Assembly (NCBI RefSeq): GCF_016125515.1 | Contig: NZ_WGLO01000008.1 | Coordinates: 124,001 to 188,000 of the forward strand | DNA length: 64,000 nt | Origin: Hyphomonas sp. | GTDB taxonomy: Bacteria; Pseudomonadota; Alphaproteobacteria; Caulobacterales; Hyphomonadaceae | Direction: 5' to 3' | In this document: in pieces, positions 16,852 to 25,028 of the stretch | How positions within the stretch are numbered: position 1 is the first letter of the stretch | Layout: every line of letters starts with the position of its first letter | Position numbers and translations under genes: made by a program | The notes under the pieces: model-generated | Told to the model about the DNA's origin: nothing | Seen by the model: the letters and a program-made list of their open reading frames with translations, nothing else | Databases searched by the model: none

Positions 16852-17256
16852 ATGTCACTCAAAATCAGGCTCGCCCGCGGCGGGTCCAAGAAACGCCCCT
16901 TCTACTCGATCGTCGTTGCCGACGCCCGCGCGCCGCGTGACGGCCGCTTCATTGAGAAGATCGGCACCTATGATCCGCGCCTCGCCAAGGATTCGGCCGA
17001 GCGCGTGAAGGTCGATGCCGTCAAGGCTGCCGACTGGATCAAGAAAGGCGCCCAGCCGACCGACCGCGTGCTGCGCTTCCTCTCGAAAGTCGAAGTCGAC
17101 GGCAAGCCGGTCGCCACCTGGACCAACAGCAACAACCCGAACAAGGGCGCCCCGGGCAAGAAAGCCCAGGAGCGCGCGAAAGAGCGCGCCGACAAGGCCG
17201 CTGCCAAAGCCGCCGCTGCCGCTGAACCGGCTGCTGAAGAGTCTGCCGAAGCCTGA
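16852..17256 (+). CDS. rpsP: 30S ribosomal protein S16 with Ala-rich tail
   Basis: 134 residues behind an AACAGGAG ribosome site. The first 80 residues are a standard S16 ([39 protein letters not shown]..., given here in part as [19 protein letters not shown]). The remaining 50 residues are a Lys/Ala/Glu-rich extension ([16 protein letters not shown]) that is longer than in E. coli S16 and is probably disordered. It lies in the ffh-chorismate mutase-rpsP unit and is followed by a terminator. Confidence 0.97.
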   Translation: MSLKIRLARGGSKKRPFYSIVVADARAPRDGRFIEKIGTYDPRLAKDSAERVKVDAVKAADWIKKGAQPTDRVLRFLSKVEVDGKPVATWTNSNNPNKGAPGKKAQERAKERADKAAAKAAAAAEPAAEESAEA

Positions 17257-17288
17257 GCGGACCGGCGATTATCGCCATGTCTGGAACA

Positions 17289-17319
17289 GCCAGCGCTCCC
17301 TCCGGGGCGCTGGCTTTTT
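17289..17319 (+). terminator. Rho-independent terminator after rpsP
   Basis: GCCAGCGC (17289-17296) pairs with GCGCTGGC (17307-17314), followed by five Ts. It separates rpsP from the crystallin gene and rimM, so the downstream genes need their own promoter or read-through. Confidence 0.9.
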
Positions 17320-17403
17320 CATGTGAACGGATGCCAACGGCCCGCGCATGGGCCGTTCAGGCGCGCGGCAGCAAAACAGTCCGCGTTATCTGGAGACTGT
17401 GCC

Positions 17404-18273
17404 ATGCCCCGTGATTTTCTCGCTCAAACCCTTCTGGCCGCTGCCTTCCTGGTGATCGCTGCAGCGCCCGGCGCCAGCGCCCAGAAGAGCGATGTCGAAG
17501 CCCATCGGCGCAGCCCGCCGCCGGCCAGCGGCCCGGCAGAGATCACCTTCTATTCCGGCACCAGCCTGCGCGGCACGGCAGTGACCCTGGTCGGCAATGA
17601 GCAGAGCTTCGCCAGCCTGCGCTTCAACGACAAGGCCCGCAGCGTGGAAGTGAAAGGCGGTGTCTGGCAGCTCTGCTCAGATTCCGGCCTGCGCGGCCAC
17701 TGCGAATATGTCGATCGCACAGTCAGCAATCTCGGCGAGATCGGCCTGTCCGGAAACATCTCCTCGGCCCAGCTCACCTCGTATGACCGCAGCCCGCGCG
17801 GCTATGACATCACCTTCTTCGCCAACGGCAACTATCGCGGCGCCTTTGTGGGGTTCGACGAGGGCGAGGCGAGCTTCGCGCCGTTCCGGTTCAACGACAC
17901 CGCCAGTTCGGTGATGATCAATCGCGGCACCTGGCTCGTTTGCGAACATGCGGACTATCGCGGCCGGTGCGAATTGCTCGACGCCTCGGTCAGCGATCTC
18001 AGCGCTATCGGAATGAACGATGCGATCACCTCGTTCCGGCGCTACGACGTCCGCCGCGAAGGCCCGTGGCGTCCGCCGGTGCCGGCGCCGGGCCATGGCG
18101 GAGCAGGGGGCTTCGAAGGCGAGCAGTCGGTCTTCTTCCCGGCGCCGACCGTTCGCGGTGCCCGCATCAGCAACCGGGACGGGGCGGCCACCCGCTTCTG
18201 CCAGGAGAACGGTTTCGACGAAGCCGCATATAAAGCACCGGGCCCTGTTCTCTCGGACGTGCTCTGCCGCTAG
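17404..18273 (+). CDS. Secreted two-domain beta/gamma-crystallin-like protein
   Basis: 289 residues from ATG 17404. A signal peptide (hydrophobic 9-24, cut after ASA) is followed by two beta/gamma-crystallin-like domains at about 45-127 and 134-214. Each has the Greek-key pattern, with ITFYSGTSLRG and ITFFANGNYRG openings. Each also has a calcium-signature-like FNDxAxSV (FNDKARSV, and FNDTASSV, which matches the N/D-N/D-x-x-S-S pattern better). Each carries a matching Cys pair (91/100, 180/189) that could form disulfides in the periplasm. A Pro/Gly linker leads to a short C-terminal domain with two Cys. Its role is unknown; calcium-dependent envelope stabilisation is inference. It lies ten bases upstream of rimM. 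Confidence 0.85.
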   Translation: MPRDFLAQTLLAAAFLVIAAAPGASAQKSDVEAHRRSPPPASGPAEITFYSGTSLRGTAVTLVGNEQSFASLRFNDKARSVEVKGGVWQLCSDSGLRGHCEYVDRTVSNLGEIGLSGNISSAQLTSYDRSPRGYDITFFANGNYRGAFVGFDEGEASFAPFRFNDTASSVMINRGTWLVCEHADYRGRCELLDASVSDLSAIGMNDAITSFRRYDVRREGPWRPPVPAPGHGGAGGFEGEQSVFFPAPTVRGARISNRDGAATRFCQENGFDEAAYKAPGPVLSDVLCR

Positions 18274-18282
18274 AAGCGGCGC

Positions 18283-18840
18283 ATGCCAGCCAAGACCGAT
18301 GACAGATTGATTGCCGTGGGCGTCCTCAAAGGCGCCCATGGTGTGCGCGGCGAAGTCCGCGTGAAGAGCTACACAGCCGACCCCGAAGCCCTGTTCGGCT
18401 ACGGGCCGCTGACTGATGAATATGGCGCTGTGGTGCTGACGCCCAAATCGGCCCGGCCCGGCAAGGACCATTTCATCGTCCGCCCTAAGGAAATGAAGCA
18501 GAAGGAAGACTGGGACGCGCTGCGCGGCCGCTTGCTGTACGTGCCCCGCGCGCGCCTGCCGGCGGCCGAGGAAGACGAGTTCTACATCGAGGATCTTGCC
18601 GGGCTGGACGTCTATGCCGGCGGAGAGGCGCCCGCAGGCCGGATCAGGTCCGTGCAGAATTTCGGGTCCGGCGACCTGCTCGAAGTGGAGGTGCCCGGCC
18701 TGCCATCGACTGTCTTCGTGCCGTTCACCCGCGCGGATGTGCCGGTCGTCGATATGGCGGCGCGGCGCGTGATGATCCCGGAACTCCAGATGTGGAGCGA
18801 GCCGGGCACTCGCCCCGAAGAGGAATCCGGCGACGAATAG
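18283..18840 (+). CDS. rimM: Ribosome maturation factor RimM
   Basis: 185 residues. RimM binds S19 and helps assemble the 30S head. The N-terminal barrel opens IAVGVLKGAHGVRGEVRVKSYT. The C-terminal PRC-barrel carries EDEFYIEDLAGLDVYAGGE, GSGDLLEVEVPG and FVPFTRADVPVVDMAARRV. It is separated from its usual neighbours rpsP and trmD by crystallin and other genes. The ten-base spacing from the crystallin gene suggests that the two share a message. Confidence 0.95.
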   Translation: MPAKTDDRLIAVGVLKGAHGVRGEVRVKSYTADPEALFGYGPLTDEYGAVVLTPKSARPGKDHFIVRPKEMKQKEDWDALRGRLLYVPRARLPAAEEDEFYIEDLAGLDVYAGGEAPAGRIRSVQNFGSGDLLEVEVPGLPSTVFVPFTRADVPVVDMAARRVMIPELQMWSEPGTRPEEESGDE

Positions 18841-18918
18841 CAGTTTGGCGGGCGCGTGTTGCGGAGGGTTCATATCCCCCGTGTCATTTTGACGGTGTAA
18901 TGGACGAAAGGAGTCCGC

Positions 18919-20304
18919 ATGCGCCGCTTATCCCTGCGCGCCGTCGTTGCCTTGACGGTTCCCGCTTTCCTCGCCTCGCCGTCTGCGCTCGCGCAGTACG
19001 CGGCCGACTATGGACGCGGCGGTGACGATCCGCCGGCCGCCATCGCGTTGTTCAGCCAGGAGAACTTCTATGGTGATGTGCGGGATGTCTACGATCCCTT
19101 CAGTACGCTTAAGGATCTCGGCTTCAGCGACCGGGCGCGTTCGGTTGCGGTCTTCGCCGGACAATGGGAATTGTGCGAGCACTGGAACTTCACCGGCCGC
19201 TGCGTGTTCATCCGCGAGGATGTCAGCGATCTCGGCTGGTTCGGTCTCGCCGGCAAGGTCACCTCGGTGCGTCCGGTCTTTGAATATACCGAGGCCCAGC
19301 ATGGCCTCATGTTCACCCGCGACAAGTATGGCTACATCCGATACGCGGACAATGAGGTCTACGGCTACGACACCTGGAGCCATGGCTATGCCAGCTCCTG
19401 GGGAATCAGCGTTTCACACTATGGATATTCGTCGGACTACTACCGGTACGGCTATTACAGCCCGACCTGGGGCTACGATCCCTACGGCTTCGCCTGGGGC
19501 CCGCGCGGCTCGATCCGCTACACCACGACCACCTATCGCCGTCTGCCGCGGCCGGTGGTGATCAATCCCTACTGGTCGGGATGGGACTATCGCCGCGCCG
19601 ATTGGCGGCGGGGTCATTGGAGCTGGCGCGGTAGTGATGACTGGCGCGACCATCGCGATCGCCGCGGAGACGGTCATGGGGGCGGCCGTGGTGATGGCCA
19701 CGGAGGCGGTGACTGGCGTCCGGGTGACACGGGCGGCGGCGGTGATCGTCCGCGCCGGGATGTTCCGGGCGACCGTTGGGGTCCGGGTGCCGGTGGGTCC
19801 GGCGCCGTGGCGCCTGTGCCGACAGATCCGCGCCCCGGCCGGGGCGGCGGTGACCGGCGTGGCCGCGATAGCGTAACCACACCCGTACCGTCCGATCCCG
19901 GCACGGGACGCGGCGGACGGGGTGACCGGGACGGACGGGGTGGACGCGGCAGCGGCGGCGGTTTCTCGCCAGGTACGCCTGCTGTGGCACCAACCGATAG
20001 TCCGCGTCCGGACGGCCGCCTGCGCGATGGCGAACCGGGCAGCCTGCTGGGTGGTCCGTCTACGGTTGTTTCAGATCCACCGGGCGACCGCGATGGCTGG
20101 CGGCGCGGCCGGGGTGGTGATGGAGATCGCGGTGGACGCAGCGATAGCGGCTCTGGCCGCCGGTCCGATCCGCCCCCGGCAACCTATTCGCCGCCTCCGC
20201 CTCCGCCCCCTGCGGCAGCGCCACCCTCACGTCCGGAAGTCAGCCGCGACAAGCCGCGTGACAGTGGCAAGGGTGGGTTCCGCCGCCGTAATGGCGACGA
20301 CTAG
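18919..20304 (+). CDS. Secreted beta/gamma-crystallin protein with Tyr-rich and Gly/Arg-rich regions
   Basis: 461 residues behind AAAGGAG. The signal peptide ends at ALA-Q (residue 25/26). One crystallin-like domain spans about 40-120 (IALFSQENFYGD, FSDRARSV, and a Cys pair in WELCEHWNFTGRC, as in the protein at 17404). Residues about 130-220 are rich in Tyr, Trp and Gly (DYYRYGYYSPTWGYDPYG). Residues about 220-461 are low-complexity Gly/Asp/Arg (RGDGHGGGRGDGHGGGDW), ending in a proline run and a basic tail. The tail is probably disordered and could bind polyanions or minerals; that is inference. It is likely a paralogue of the upstream crystallin gene. Confidence 0.82.
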   Translation: MRRLSLRAVVALTVPAFLASPSALAQYAADYGRGGDDPPAAIALFSQENFYGDVRDVYDPFSTLKDLGFSDRARSVAVFAGQWELCEHWNFTGRCVFIREDVSDLGWFGLAGKVTSVRPVFEYTEAQHGLMFTRDKYGYIRYADNEVYGYDTWSHGYASSWGISVSHYGYSSDYYRYGYYSPTWGYDPYGFAWGPRGSIRYTTTTYRRLPRPVVINPYWSGWDYRRADWRRGHWSWRGSDDWRDHRDRRGDGHGGGRGDGHGGGDWRPGDTGGGGDRPRRDVPGDRWGPGAGGSGAVAPVPTDPRPGRGGGDRRGRDSVTTPVPSDPGTGRGGRGDRDGRGGRGSGGGFSPGTPAVAPTDSPRPDGRLRDGEPGSLLGGPSTVVSDPPGDRDGWRRGRGGDGDRGGRSDSGSGRRSDPPPATYSPPPPPPPAAAPPSRPEVSRDKPRDSGKGGFRRRNGDD

Positions 20305-20325
20305 GCCGAACTGAACTGGAGCTGG

Positions 20326-21075
20326 CTAGCCGCCGCGTGGATCGTTCCACTCGGCGGCGACGCCGTATCCGCCCCGGCGTACCAGCCAGAACATGCCGAT
20401 CAGATCGAAGATCCCAGCGCCGAGGCGGCCGAGGAAACCGTATTTTGACTGACCGGCCAGGCGCGGTCGGTCGTTGACGCGTTCCTCGCTGACCTCCCAG
20501 CCCGCTCGCTTGATCAGCGCCGGCAGGAAACGGTGCATCGAGGCGAAGAAGGGCAGGTCGCGGAAAGCGGCCGTACGGATCAGTTTCCAGCCGCAGCCGG
20601 TATCGGTCGCGTCATCCTGCAACACGAAACGGCGAACGCCATTGGCGACACGCGACTGGACCCATTTGAACCCGGAATCGTTCCGGCTGTTGCGCTTGCC
20701 GGCGATGATGCCGAGACGCGGCGGCGCGCCGGGCGCAATCCGCGCGTGCCAGATGCGGGCCGTATCCGCCGGGTCGTTCTGTCCGTCGCCGTCCAGCAGC
20801 TGCACCCAGGTGCCGCGCACTTCCCGGAGACCGGTGAAGAGGGCGGCTGATTTCCCGCGCCGCGCGATGTGGGTCAGCACACGGACCGTGCCCGGCCGCA
20901 TTGCCATGGCCTCGGCCAGCTCGGCGCCGGTTGCATCGCCCGAACAGTCATTGACGCAGACGATCTCGAAATCGATGCCCGAAAGCGCAGCGTGCACCTC
21001 GTCGAGAACGGGGTGCACGTTGCCGGCTTCGTTGAAGAAGGGAATCAGCACGGACAGGGCAGGGGCTTGGGTCAT
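20326..21075 (-). CDS. Glycosyltransferase family 2 (dolichol-phosphate mannose synthase-like)
   Basis: 249 residues. This is a GT-A fold enzyme opening with LSVLIPFFNEAGNVHPVLDEV, then IVCVNDCSGDATG, VRVLTHIARRGKSAALFTGL and the metal-binding QLLDGDGQNDPAD. TDTGCGWKLIR and SKYGFLGRLGAGIFDL near the end fit the group that uses polyprenyl-phosphate acceptors. It probably charges undecaprenyl phosphate with a sugar for an envelope polymer. It is convergent with the crystallin gene, with a 21-base gap. Confidence 0.88.
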   Translation of the reverse strand: MTQAPALSVLIPFFNEAGNVHPVLDEVHAALSGIDFEIVCVNDCSGDATGAELAEAMAMRPGTVRVLTHIARRGKSAALFTGLREVRGTWVQLLDGDGQNDPADTARIWHARIAPGAPPRLGIIAGKRNSRNDSGFKWVQSRVANGVRRFVLQDDATDTGCGWKLIRTAAFRDLPFFASMHRFLPALIKRAGWEVSEERVNDRPRLAGQSKYGFLGRLGAGIFDLIGMFWLVRRGGYGVAAEWNDPRGG

Positions 21076-21126
21076 GCGGCTCTTGCCTAGTCCAGCCCGC
21101 GCCGGATTCCAATTGGCGACAGCGGA

Positions 21127-21564
21127 TCAGCCCGCGAAGACCTGTTCGCCGGCATGACGGGTCAGCTCGGCGCGCAGCACGGCCGGGCTCTCGACCGGAC
21201 GGCTTACCAGGTCCGAAATCGCGAACGGGGCCTTGTAGCCGTAGGTTTCGGTCCAGACGCTGTTGAGGCGGGCTTCGGTCAGGTCACCGGCAAAGGCCAC
21301 CTCCTTCACCTCGGTCGCGTCCGAGCGGCGGCCGCTGCCTGGCAGGTAGATCGTGCCATTCGAGAAATCGACCGCGAAGGCGATCACGCCCGGGACAAGG
21401 AACAGGAGCAGGCCGATGCCGTCGAGGATCGCGACCGTGGGATCGATCTTGCCGTCGATCTGGCCTTTGCGTTCGGGATACATGATCGTGCCGCAGGCGC
21501 TGAGTGAGACGGCGGCAAGGGTAAGGCCGGTACCGGCCAGAAGTTGACGGCGTGACGGGTTCAT
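21127..21564 (-). CDS. Conserved lipoprotein of unknown function
   Basis: 145 residues. The N-terminus combines a twin-arginine-like SRRQLLAG with a lipobox LSAC (Cys24). Mature sequence starts GTIMYPERKGQ, and a hydrophobic segment ILDGIGLLLFLVPGVIAFAVDF follows at about 46-67, ending in NGTIYLPG. This arrangement recurs in small envelope lipoproteins of proteobacteria whose function is unknown. The C-terminal half is soluble and has no recognisable motif. It is 50 bases from the GT2 gene on the same strand, so both may share a message. Confidence 0.75.
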   Translation of the reverse strand: MNPSRRQLLAGTGLTLAAVSLSACGTIMYPERKGQIDGKIDPTVAILDGIGLLLFLVPGVIAFAVDFSNGTIYLPGSGRRSDATEVKEVAFAGDLTEARLNSVWTETYGYKAPFAISDLVSRPVESPAVLRAELTRHAGEQVFAG

Positions 21565-21713
21565 TAAGCGTCTCCTTTTGGTCTGACGGCCTAGTATGAG
21601 CCAGAATCCTGCTAAGTCCTAACTCAACGATATGTAATATTGTCCGTTCCGCCCCTTGCGTTTGCGACAACACAGCGGCGCTGTAAGGTTCACAGGTGAT
21701 CGAGGAGACCCGC

Positions 21714-23516
21714 ATGGCAGTCGAATCCCACGGGCCGGATCTCGGCGCCATCGTCATCCTTCTGGGCTCGGCCGTGCTGGCTGTACCGGTCTTCAAACGG
21801 ATCGGCTTCGGCTCGGTGCTCGGCTACCTGGCCGCAGGCCTCGTGATCGGCCCTTTTGGTTTCCGGGTGTTCACCGAACCGGAAGCGATCCTGCATGTCG
21901 CCGAACTGGGTGTCGTGATGTTCCTCTTCATCATCGGACTCGAGATGCAGCCCTCGCGGCTCTGGTCGATGCGCAAGGAAATCTTCGGGCTCGGCCTGGT
22001 TCAGGTGCTCACCTGCATCCTGCTTCTGTCCTGGGTCGGAGTTGCGCTCGGCTACTCGCCGCGCGTGTCCCTGATCGCCGGCACCGGCTTTGTCCTCACC
22101 TCCACGGCCATCGTCATGCAGATGCTGCAGGAGCGGGGGGATCTCGCCAAGGAGAAGGGCCAGCGGATCATTTCCATCCTGCTGCTGGAAGACCTTGCGA
22201 TCGTGCCGCTGCTGGCACTGGTCGCCTTCCTGGCGCCGGGCGGGGGAGAGGTGTCGATGGCCGAGCGCCTGCACGGCGTGGCAGTCGGGCTCGGCGCGAT
22301 TGCCGCGCTGGTGGTGGCGGGCCGCTACCTTCTGAACCCGATCTTCCGGCTGCTGGCGGCGGCGCGGGCGCGCGAGGTGATGACCGCAGCGGCGCTGCTC
22401 ATCGTGCTCGGCGCGGCCTGGGGCATGCAGCTCGGCGGGCTGTCCACGGCGATGGGCGCTTTCCTCGCCGGCGTGCTGCTGTCGGAATCGTCCTACCGCC
22501 ATGAACTTGAAGCCGATGTTGAGCCCTTCCGCGGCATCCTGCTCGGCCTCTTCTTTCTCGCCGTCGGGATGTCGCTCGATCTTGATGTCGTCGTGCAGAA
22601 CTGGCGGCTGATCGCGATCAGTGTTGTCGCGTTCACAATCCTCAAGGCGATCGGCGTCTACGGCGTCGCGCGCCTGTTTAAAGCCAATCACCGCGAAGCG
22701 GTCGAACGCACGGTGCTGATGACGCAAGGCGGCGAGTTCGCCTTCGTGCTCTATGGCGCAGCGCTCGGCGTCGGGCTGATCGATACCGAGGGCAGCGCCA
22801 TCCTGACGGCCATCATTATCGTCTCAATGGTGATGACGCCGCTGATGGTGGTCATCCACGACCGCCTGATGCCGGAAGTCGAGATTGACGACAGCGGCAT
22901 GGAAACCCCGAAGGATGCGGTGGGAACGGCCTTGCTGATCGGCTTCGGCCGTTTCGGCCAGATCGTCAGCCAACCGCTGCTCGCGCGCGGCTATTCGGTC
23001 ACCACCATCGACAATGATCCGGACATGATCCGCGTCGCGGCGTCTTTCGGCTTCAAGGTCTATTTCGGCGATGGCGCGCGGCTGGACATCCTCCACGCGG
23101 CCGGCGCGGGCAACGCCTCGCTGATCCTCGTCTGCGTCGATGACCGTGCGGCGGCGACCCGAATGGTCGAGCTGGTGCGCCATGAATTCCCGAACGCCCT
23201 GCTGCTCGCCCGCGCCTATGATCGGGAACACGGCCTGGAACTGGTGAAGGCCGGGGTGGACTATCCGGTCCGCGAAACCTTCGAATCCGCAATCAAGTTC
23301 GCCCGCGCCGCGCTCGACCGGCTGGGCGAACCCGAGGACGCCATCGACGATGCGATCGATGAACTGCGCCGCCGCGACGAGGAGCGTTTCGCCCTCCAGC
23401 TCACCGGCGGCAGGCATGCCGGCCGTGAACTGATGGTCGGCAATGGCGGGACGGACCAGCCAAAAGACGTGGACGCGCCGGAAATCAAGCCGGACGAAAG
23501 CACGATTGGCGGATGA
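21714..23516 (+). CDS. Kef-type monovalent cation:proton antiporter (CPA2)
   Basis: 600 residues from ATG 21714, with GAGGAG seven bases upstream; a GTG at 21696 is less likely. About twelve membrane segments fill residues 10-380. Family marks are GYLAAGLVIGPFGFRVF, FIIGLEMQPSRLW, STAIVMQMLQE and SEFAFVLYG-like QGGEFAFVLYG. A TrkA-N (RCK_N) Rossmann domain follows at about 405-520 (ALLIGFGRFGQIVSQPLLARG, TTIDNDPDMI). It exchanges potassium for protons and is gated by NAD(H) or glutathione adducts. There is no KefF/KefG-type partner nearby. It lies just upstream of trmD. Confidence 0.93.
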   Translation: MAVESHGPDLGAIVILLGSAVLAVPVFKRIGFGSVLGYLAAGLVIGPFGFRVFTEPEAILHVAELGVVMFLFIIGLEMQPSRLWSMRKEIFGLGLVQVLTCILLLSWVGVALGYSPRVSLIAGTGFVLTSTAIVMQMLQERGDLAKEKGQRIISILLLEDLAIVPLLALVAFLAPGGGEVSMAERLHGVAVGLGAIAALVVAGRYLLNPIFRLLAAARAREVMTAAALLIVLGAAWGMQLGGLSTAMGAFLAGVLLSESSYRHELEADVEPFRGILLGLFFLAVGMSLDLDVVVQNWRLIAISVVAFTILKAIGVYGVARLFKANHREAVERTVLMTQGGEFAFVLYGAALGVGLIDTEGSAILTAIIIVSMVMTPLMVVIHDRLMPEVEIDDSGMETPKDAVGTALLIGFGRFGQIVSQPLLARGYSVTTIDNDPDMIRVAASFGFKVYFGDGARLDILHAAGAGNASLILVCVDDRAAATRMVELVRHEFPNALLLARAYDREHGLELVKAGVDYPVRETFESAIKFARAALDRLGEPEDAIDDAIDELRRRDEERFALQLTGGRHAGRELMVGNGGTDQPKDVDAPEIKPDESTIGG

Positions 23517-23540
23517 GCGCCCGCGCGTTACACCCCGCCC

Positions 23541-24266
23541 ATGTTCACCGCCACCTGCATCACCCTAGTGCCAGACGCCTATCCGGGCCCGCTGGGCGTC
23601 TCGATCCTCGGGCGGTCCCGCGCCGAAGGATTGTGGGCGCTGGAGACGGTCGACCTGCGCACCTTCGGCCTCGGCAAGCATCGCAAGGTCGATGACACCC
23701 CGGCCGGAGGCGGGGCCGGGCTGGTCCTGCGCGCGGATGTGGCCTGCGCCGCCATTGACAGCGTCGGGCGTGGCGGGCGTCCGCTGGTTTACCTTTCCCC
23801 GCGCGGGCCCCGGTTTGATCAGGCAATGGCCCGCCAATGGGCGGCCGGGCCCGGCGTCGTGATGTTCTGCGGCCGGTTCGAGGGTCTCGATGAACGCGCC
23901 ATCGAGGCGCGGGGCATGCAGGAAGTCTCACTCGGCGACTTTGTGCTCGCCGGCGGCGATGTGGCGGCCATGGCCATGGTTGAGGCGGCGGTGCGCCTGC
24001 TGCCCGGCGTTGCGGGTAATTCGGCTTCGCTGACCGGGGAGTCCTTCGAGACCGGGCTGCTCGAATACCCCCAATATACCGCCCCCCGGGAGTGGGAAGG
24101 GCAGGGGATTCCGGAGATTCTCCTCTCCGGCGACCACAAGCGCATAGAAGAGTGGCGTTTGAGCCGCTCAAAGGCGTTGACTTTTGATCGCCGCCCCGAT
24201 TTATACGCCGCTTACTCCGAACCCCCGACACCTACTGCGCCGGAGACTGGCGATGAACCTGATTAA
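23541..24266 (+). CDS. trmD: tRNA (guanine-N1)-methyltransferase TrmD
   Basis: 241 residues. TrmD methylates G37 next to the anticodon, preventing frameshifts. The trefoil-knot SPOUT domain shows [47 protein letters not shown] and [19 protein letters not shown], and the C-terminal domain has [25 protein letters not shown]. It overlaps the rplS start by 14 bases, so the two are translationally coupled. It lies 24 bases after the antiporter stop. Confidence 0.96.
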   Translation: MFTATCITLVPDAYPGPLGVSILGRSRAEGLWALETVDLRTFGLGKHRKVDDTPAGGGAGLVLRADVACAAIDSVGRGGRPLVYLSPRGPRFDQAMARQWAAGPGVVMFCGRFEGLDERAIEARGMQEVSLGDFVLAGGDVAAMAMVEAAVRLLPGVAGNSASLTGESFETGLLEYPQYTAPREWEGQGIPEILLSGDHKRIEEWRLSRSKALTFDRRPDLYAAYSEPPTPTAPETGDEPD

Positions 24267-24813
24267 AGAGCTTGAGACGGCCGAAATGGCCCGCGTCCTC
24301 GGCGACAAGAAAATTCCGAATTTCTCGCCCGGCGACACGCTGGCGGTGAACGTGAAGATCAAGGAAGGCGACCGTGAGCGCGTGCAGCGCTATGAAGGCG
24401 TGTGCATTGCCCGCGCCGGTCAGGGCCTCAACGAGAGCTTCACGGTTCGCAAGATTTCCTTCGGTGAAGGCGTCGAGCGCGTGTTCCCGGTTGTTTCGCC
24501 CTCGATCGACTCGATCGAAGTGGTCCGAAAGGGCCGCGTCCGCCGTGCGAAACTCTACTATCTGCGCGACCTGCGCGGCAAAGGTGCCCGTATCGCCGAG
24601 CGCACCACGGGCCACGGCATCGAGACCCAGGAAGTGGCTGTCTCGAAAACCGAGCGACGCCGCCAGAAGGACGCCGAAAAGGCCGCCCGCAAGGACACGG
24701 CTGCAAAAGCCCGCGCTGAAGCGGCCGAAGCCGCTGCGGCCGCTGAGGCTGTCGCGGCCGCCGAAGCCGCTGCTGCGGAAGCCGCCGCGGCTGAGAAGCC
24801 CGCCGAGGAATAG
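24253..24813 (+). CDS. rplS: 50S ribosomal protein L19 with Ala/Glu-rich tail
   Basis: 186 residues from ATG 24253, inside the end of trmD. The first 120 residues are standard L19 ([75 protein letters not shown]). It sits at the 30S-50S interface. The remaining 65 residues are Lys-rich and then almost pure Ala/Glu ([18 protein letters not shown]), parallel to the tail on S16 in the same block. It is followed by a terminator. Confidence 0.96.
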   Translation: MNLIKELETAEMARVLGDKKIPNFSPGDTLAVNVKIKEGDRERVQRYEGVCIARAGQGLNESFTVRKISFGEGVERVFPVVSPSIDSIEVVRKGRVRRAKLYYLRDLRGKGARIAERTTGHGIETQEVAVSKTERRRQKDAEKAARKDTAAKARAEAAEAAAAAEAVAAAEAAAAEAAAAEKPAEE

Positions 24814-24841
24814 GATTTCCGGCTACGGCCTGGATTTCACG

Positions 24842-24874
24842 AAACGCCCCTGCCATCCGGCGGGGGCGTTTTCC
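24842..24874 (+). terminator. Rho-independent terminator after rplS
   Basis: AAACGCCCC (24842-24850) pairs with GGGGCGTTT (24863-24871) around a 12-base loop, with a short T run at the end of the stem. Confidence 0.88.
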
Positions 24875-24888
24875 GTTCTGGCGGCATT

Positions 24889-24947
24889 CAGGCAAGCTTT
24901 GCCTGCCGGATGCCGGTTCGGGCCGCCTCGCGCAATAAATTTGCGCA
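24889..24947 (+). promoter_or_regulatory. Two hairpins in the region before leuC
   Basis: CAGGCAA (24889-24895) pairs with TTGCCTG (24900-24906), and GCGCAA (24931-24936) pairs with TTGCGC (24942-24947). They precede leuC by about 80 bases. No leader peptide rich in leucine codons is evident, so a classical attenuator is not supported. They may be leader structures or operator sites. Confidence 0.3.
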
Positions 24948-25028
24948 ATGGAGCCATGCGCAGGCCCGCGCCGGGCTTTCCTCCGGCGCATCAGCCGCTA
25001 TTGTGCGCCGCGCAACAGAGAGGCCGCC

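Noticed and set aside
17677-18873. 398-residue minus-strand frame across the crystallin gene and rimM
   Set aside because: It covers two well-supported plus-strand genes, has no family-like sequence, and is a shadow.
19640-20260. Repeat array resembling CRISPR
   Set aside because: The repetition is of Gly/Asp/Arg codons inside an open frame, with irregular units and no spacers.
21690-22727. 345-residue minus-strand frame
   Set aside because: It mirrors the Kef antiporter gene; its His/Asp-rich composition is typical of an antisense shadow.
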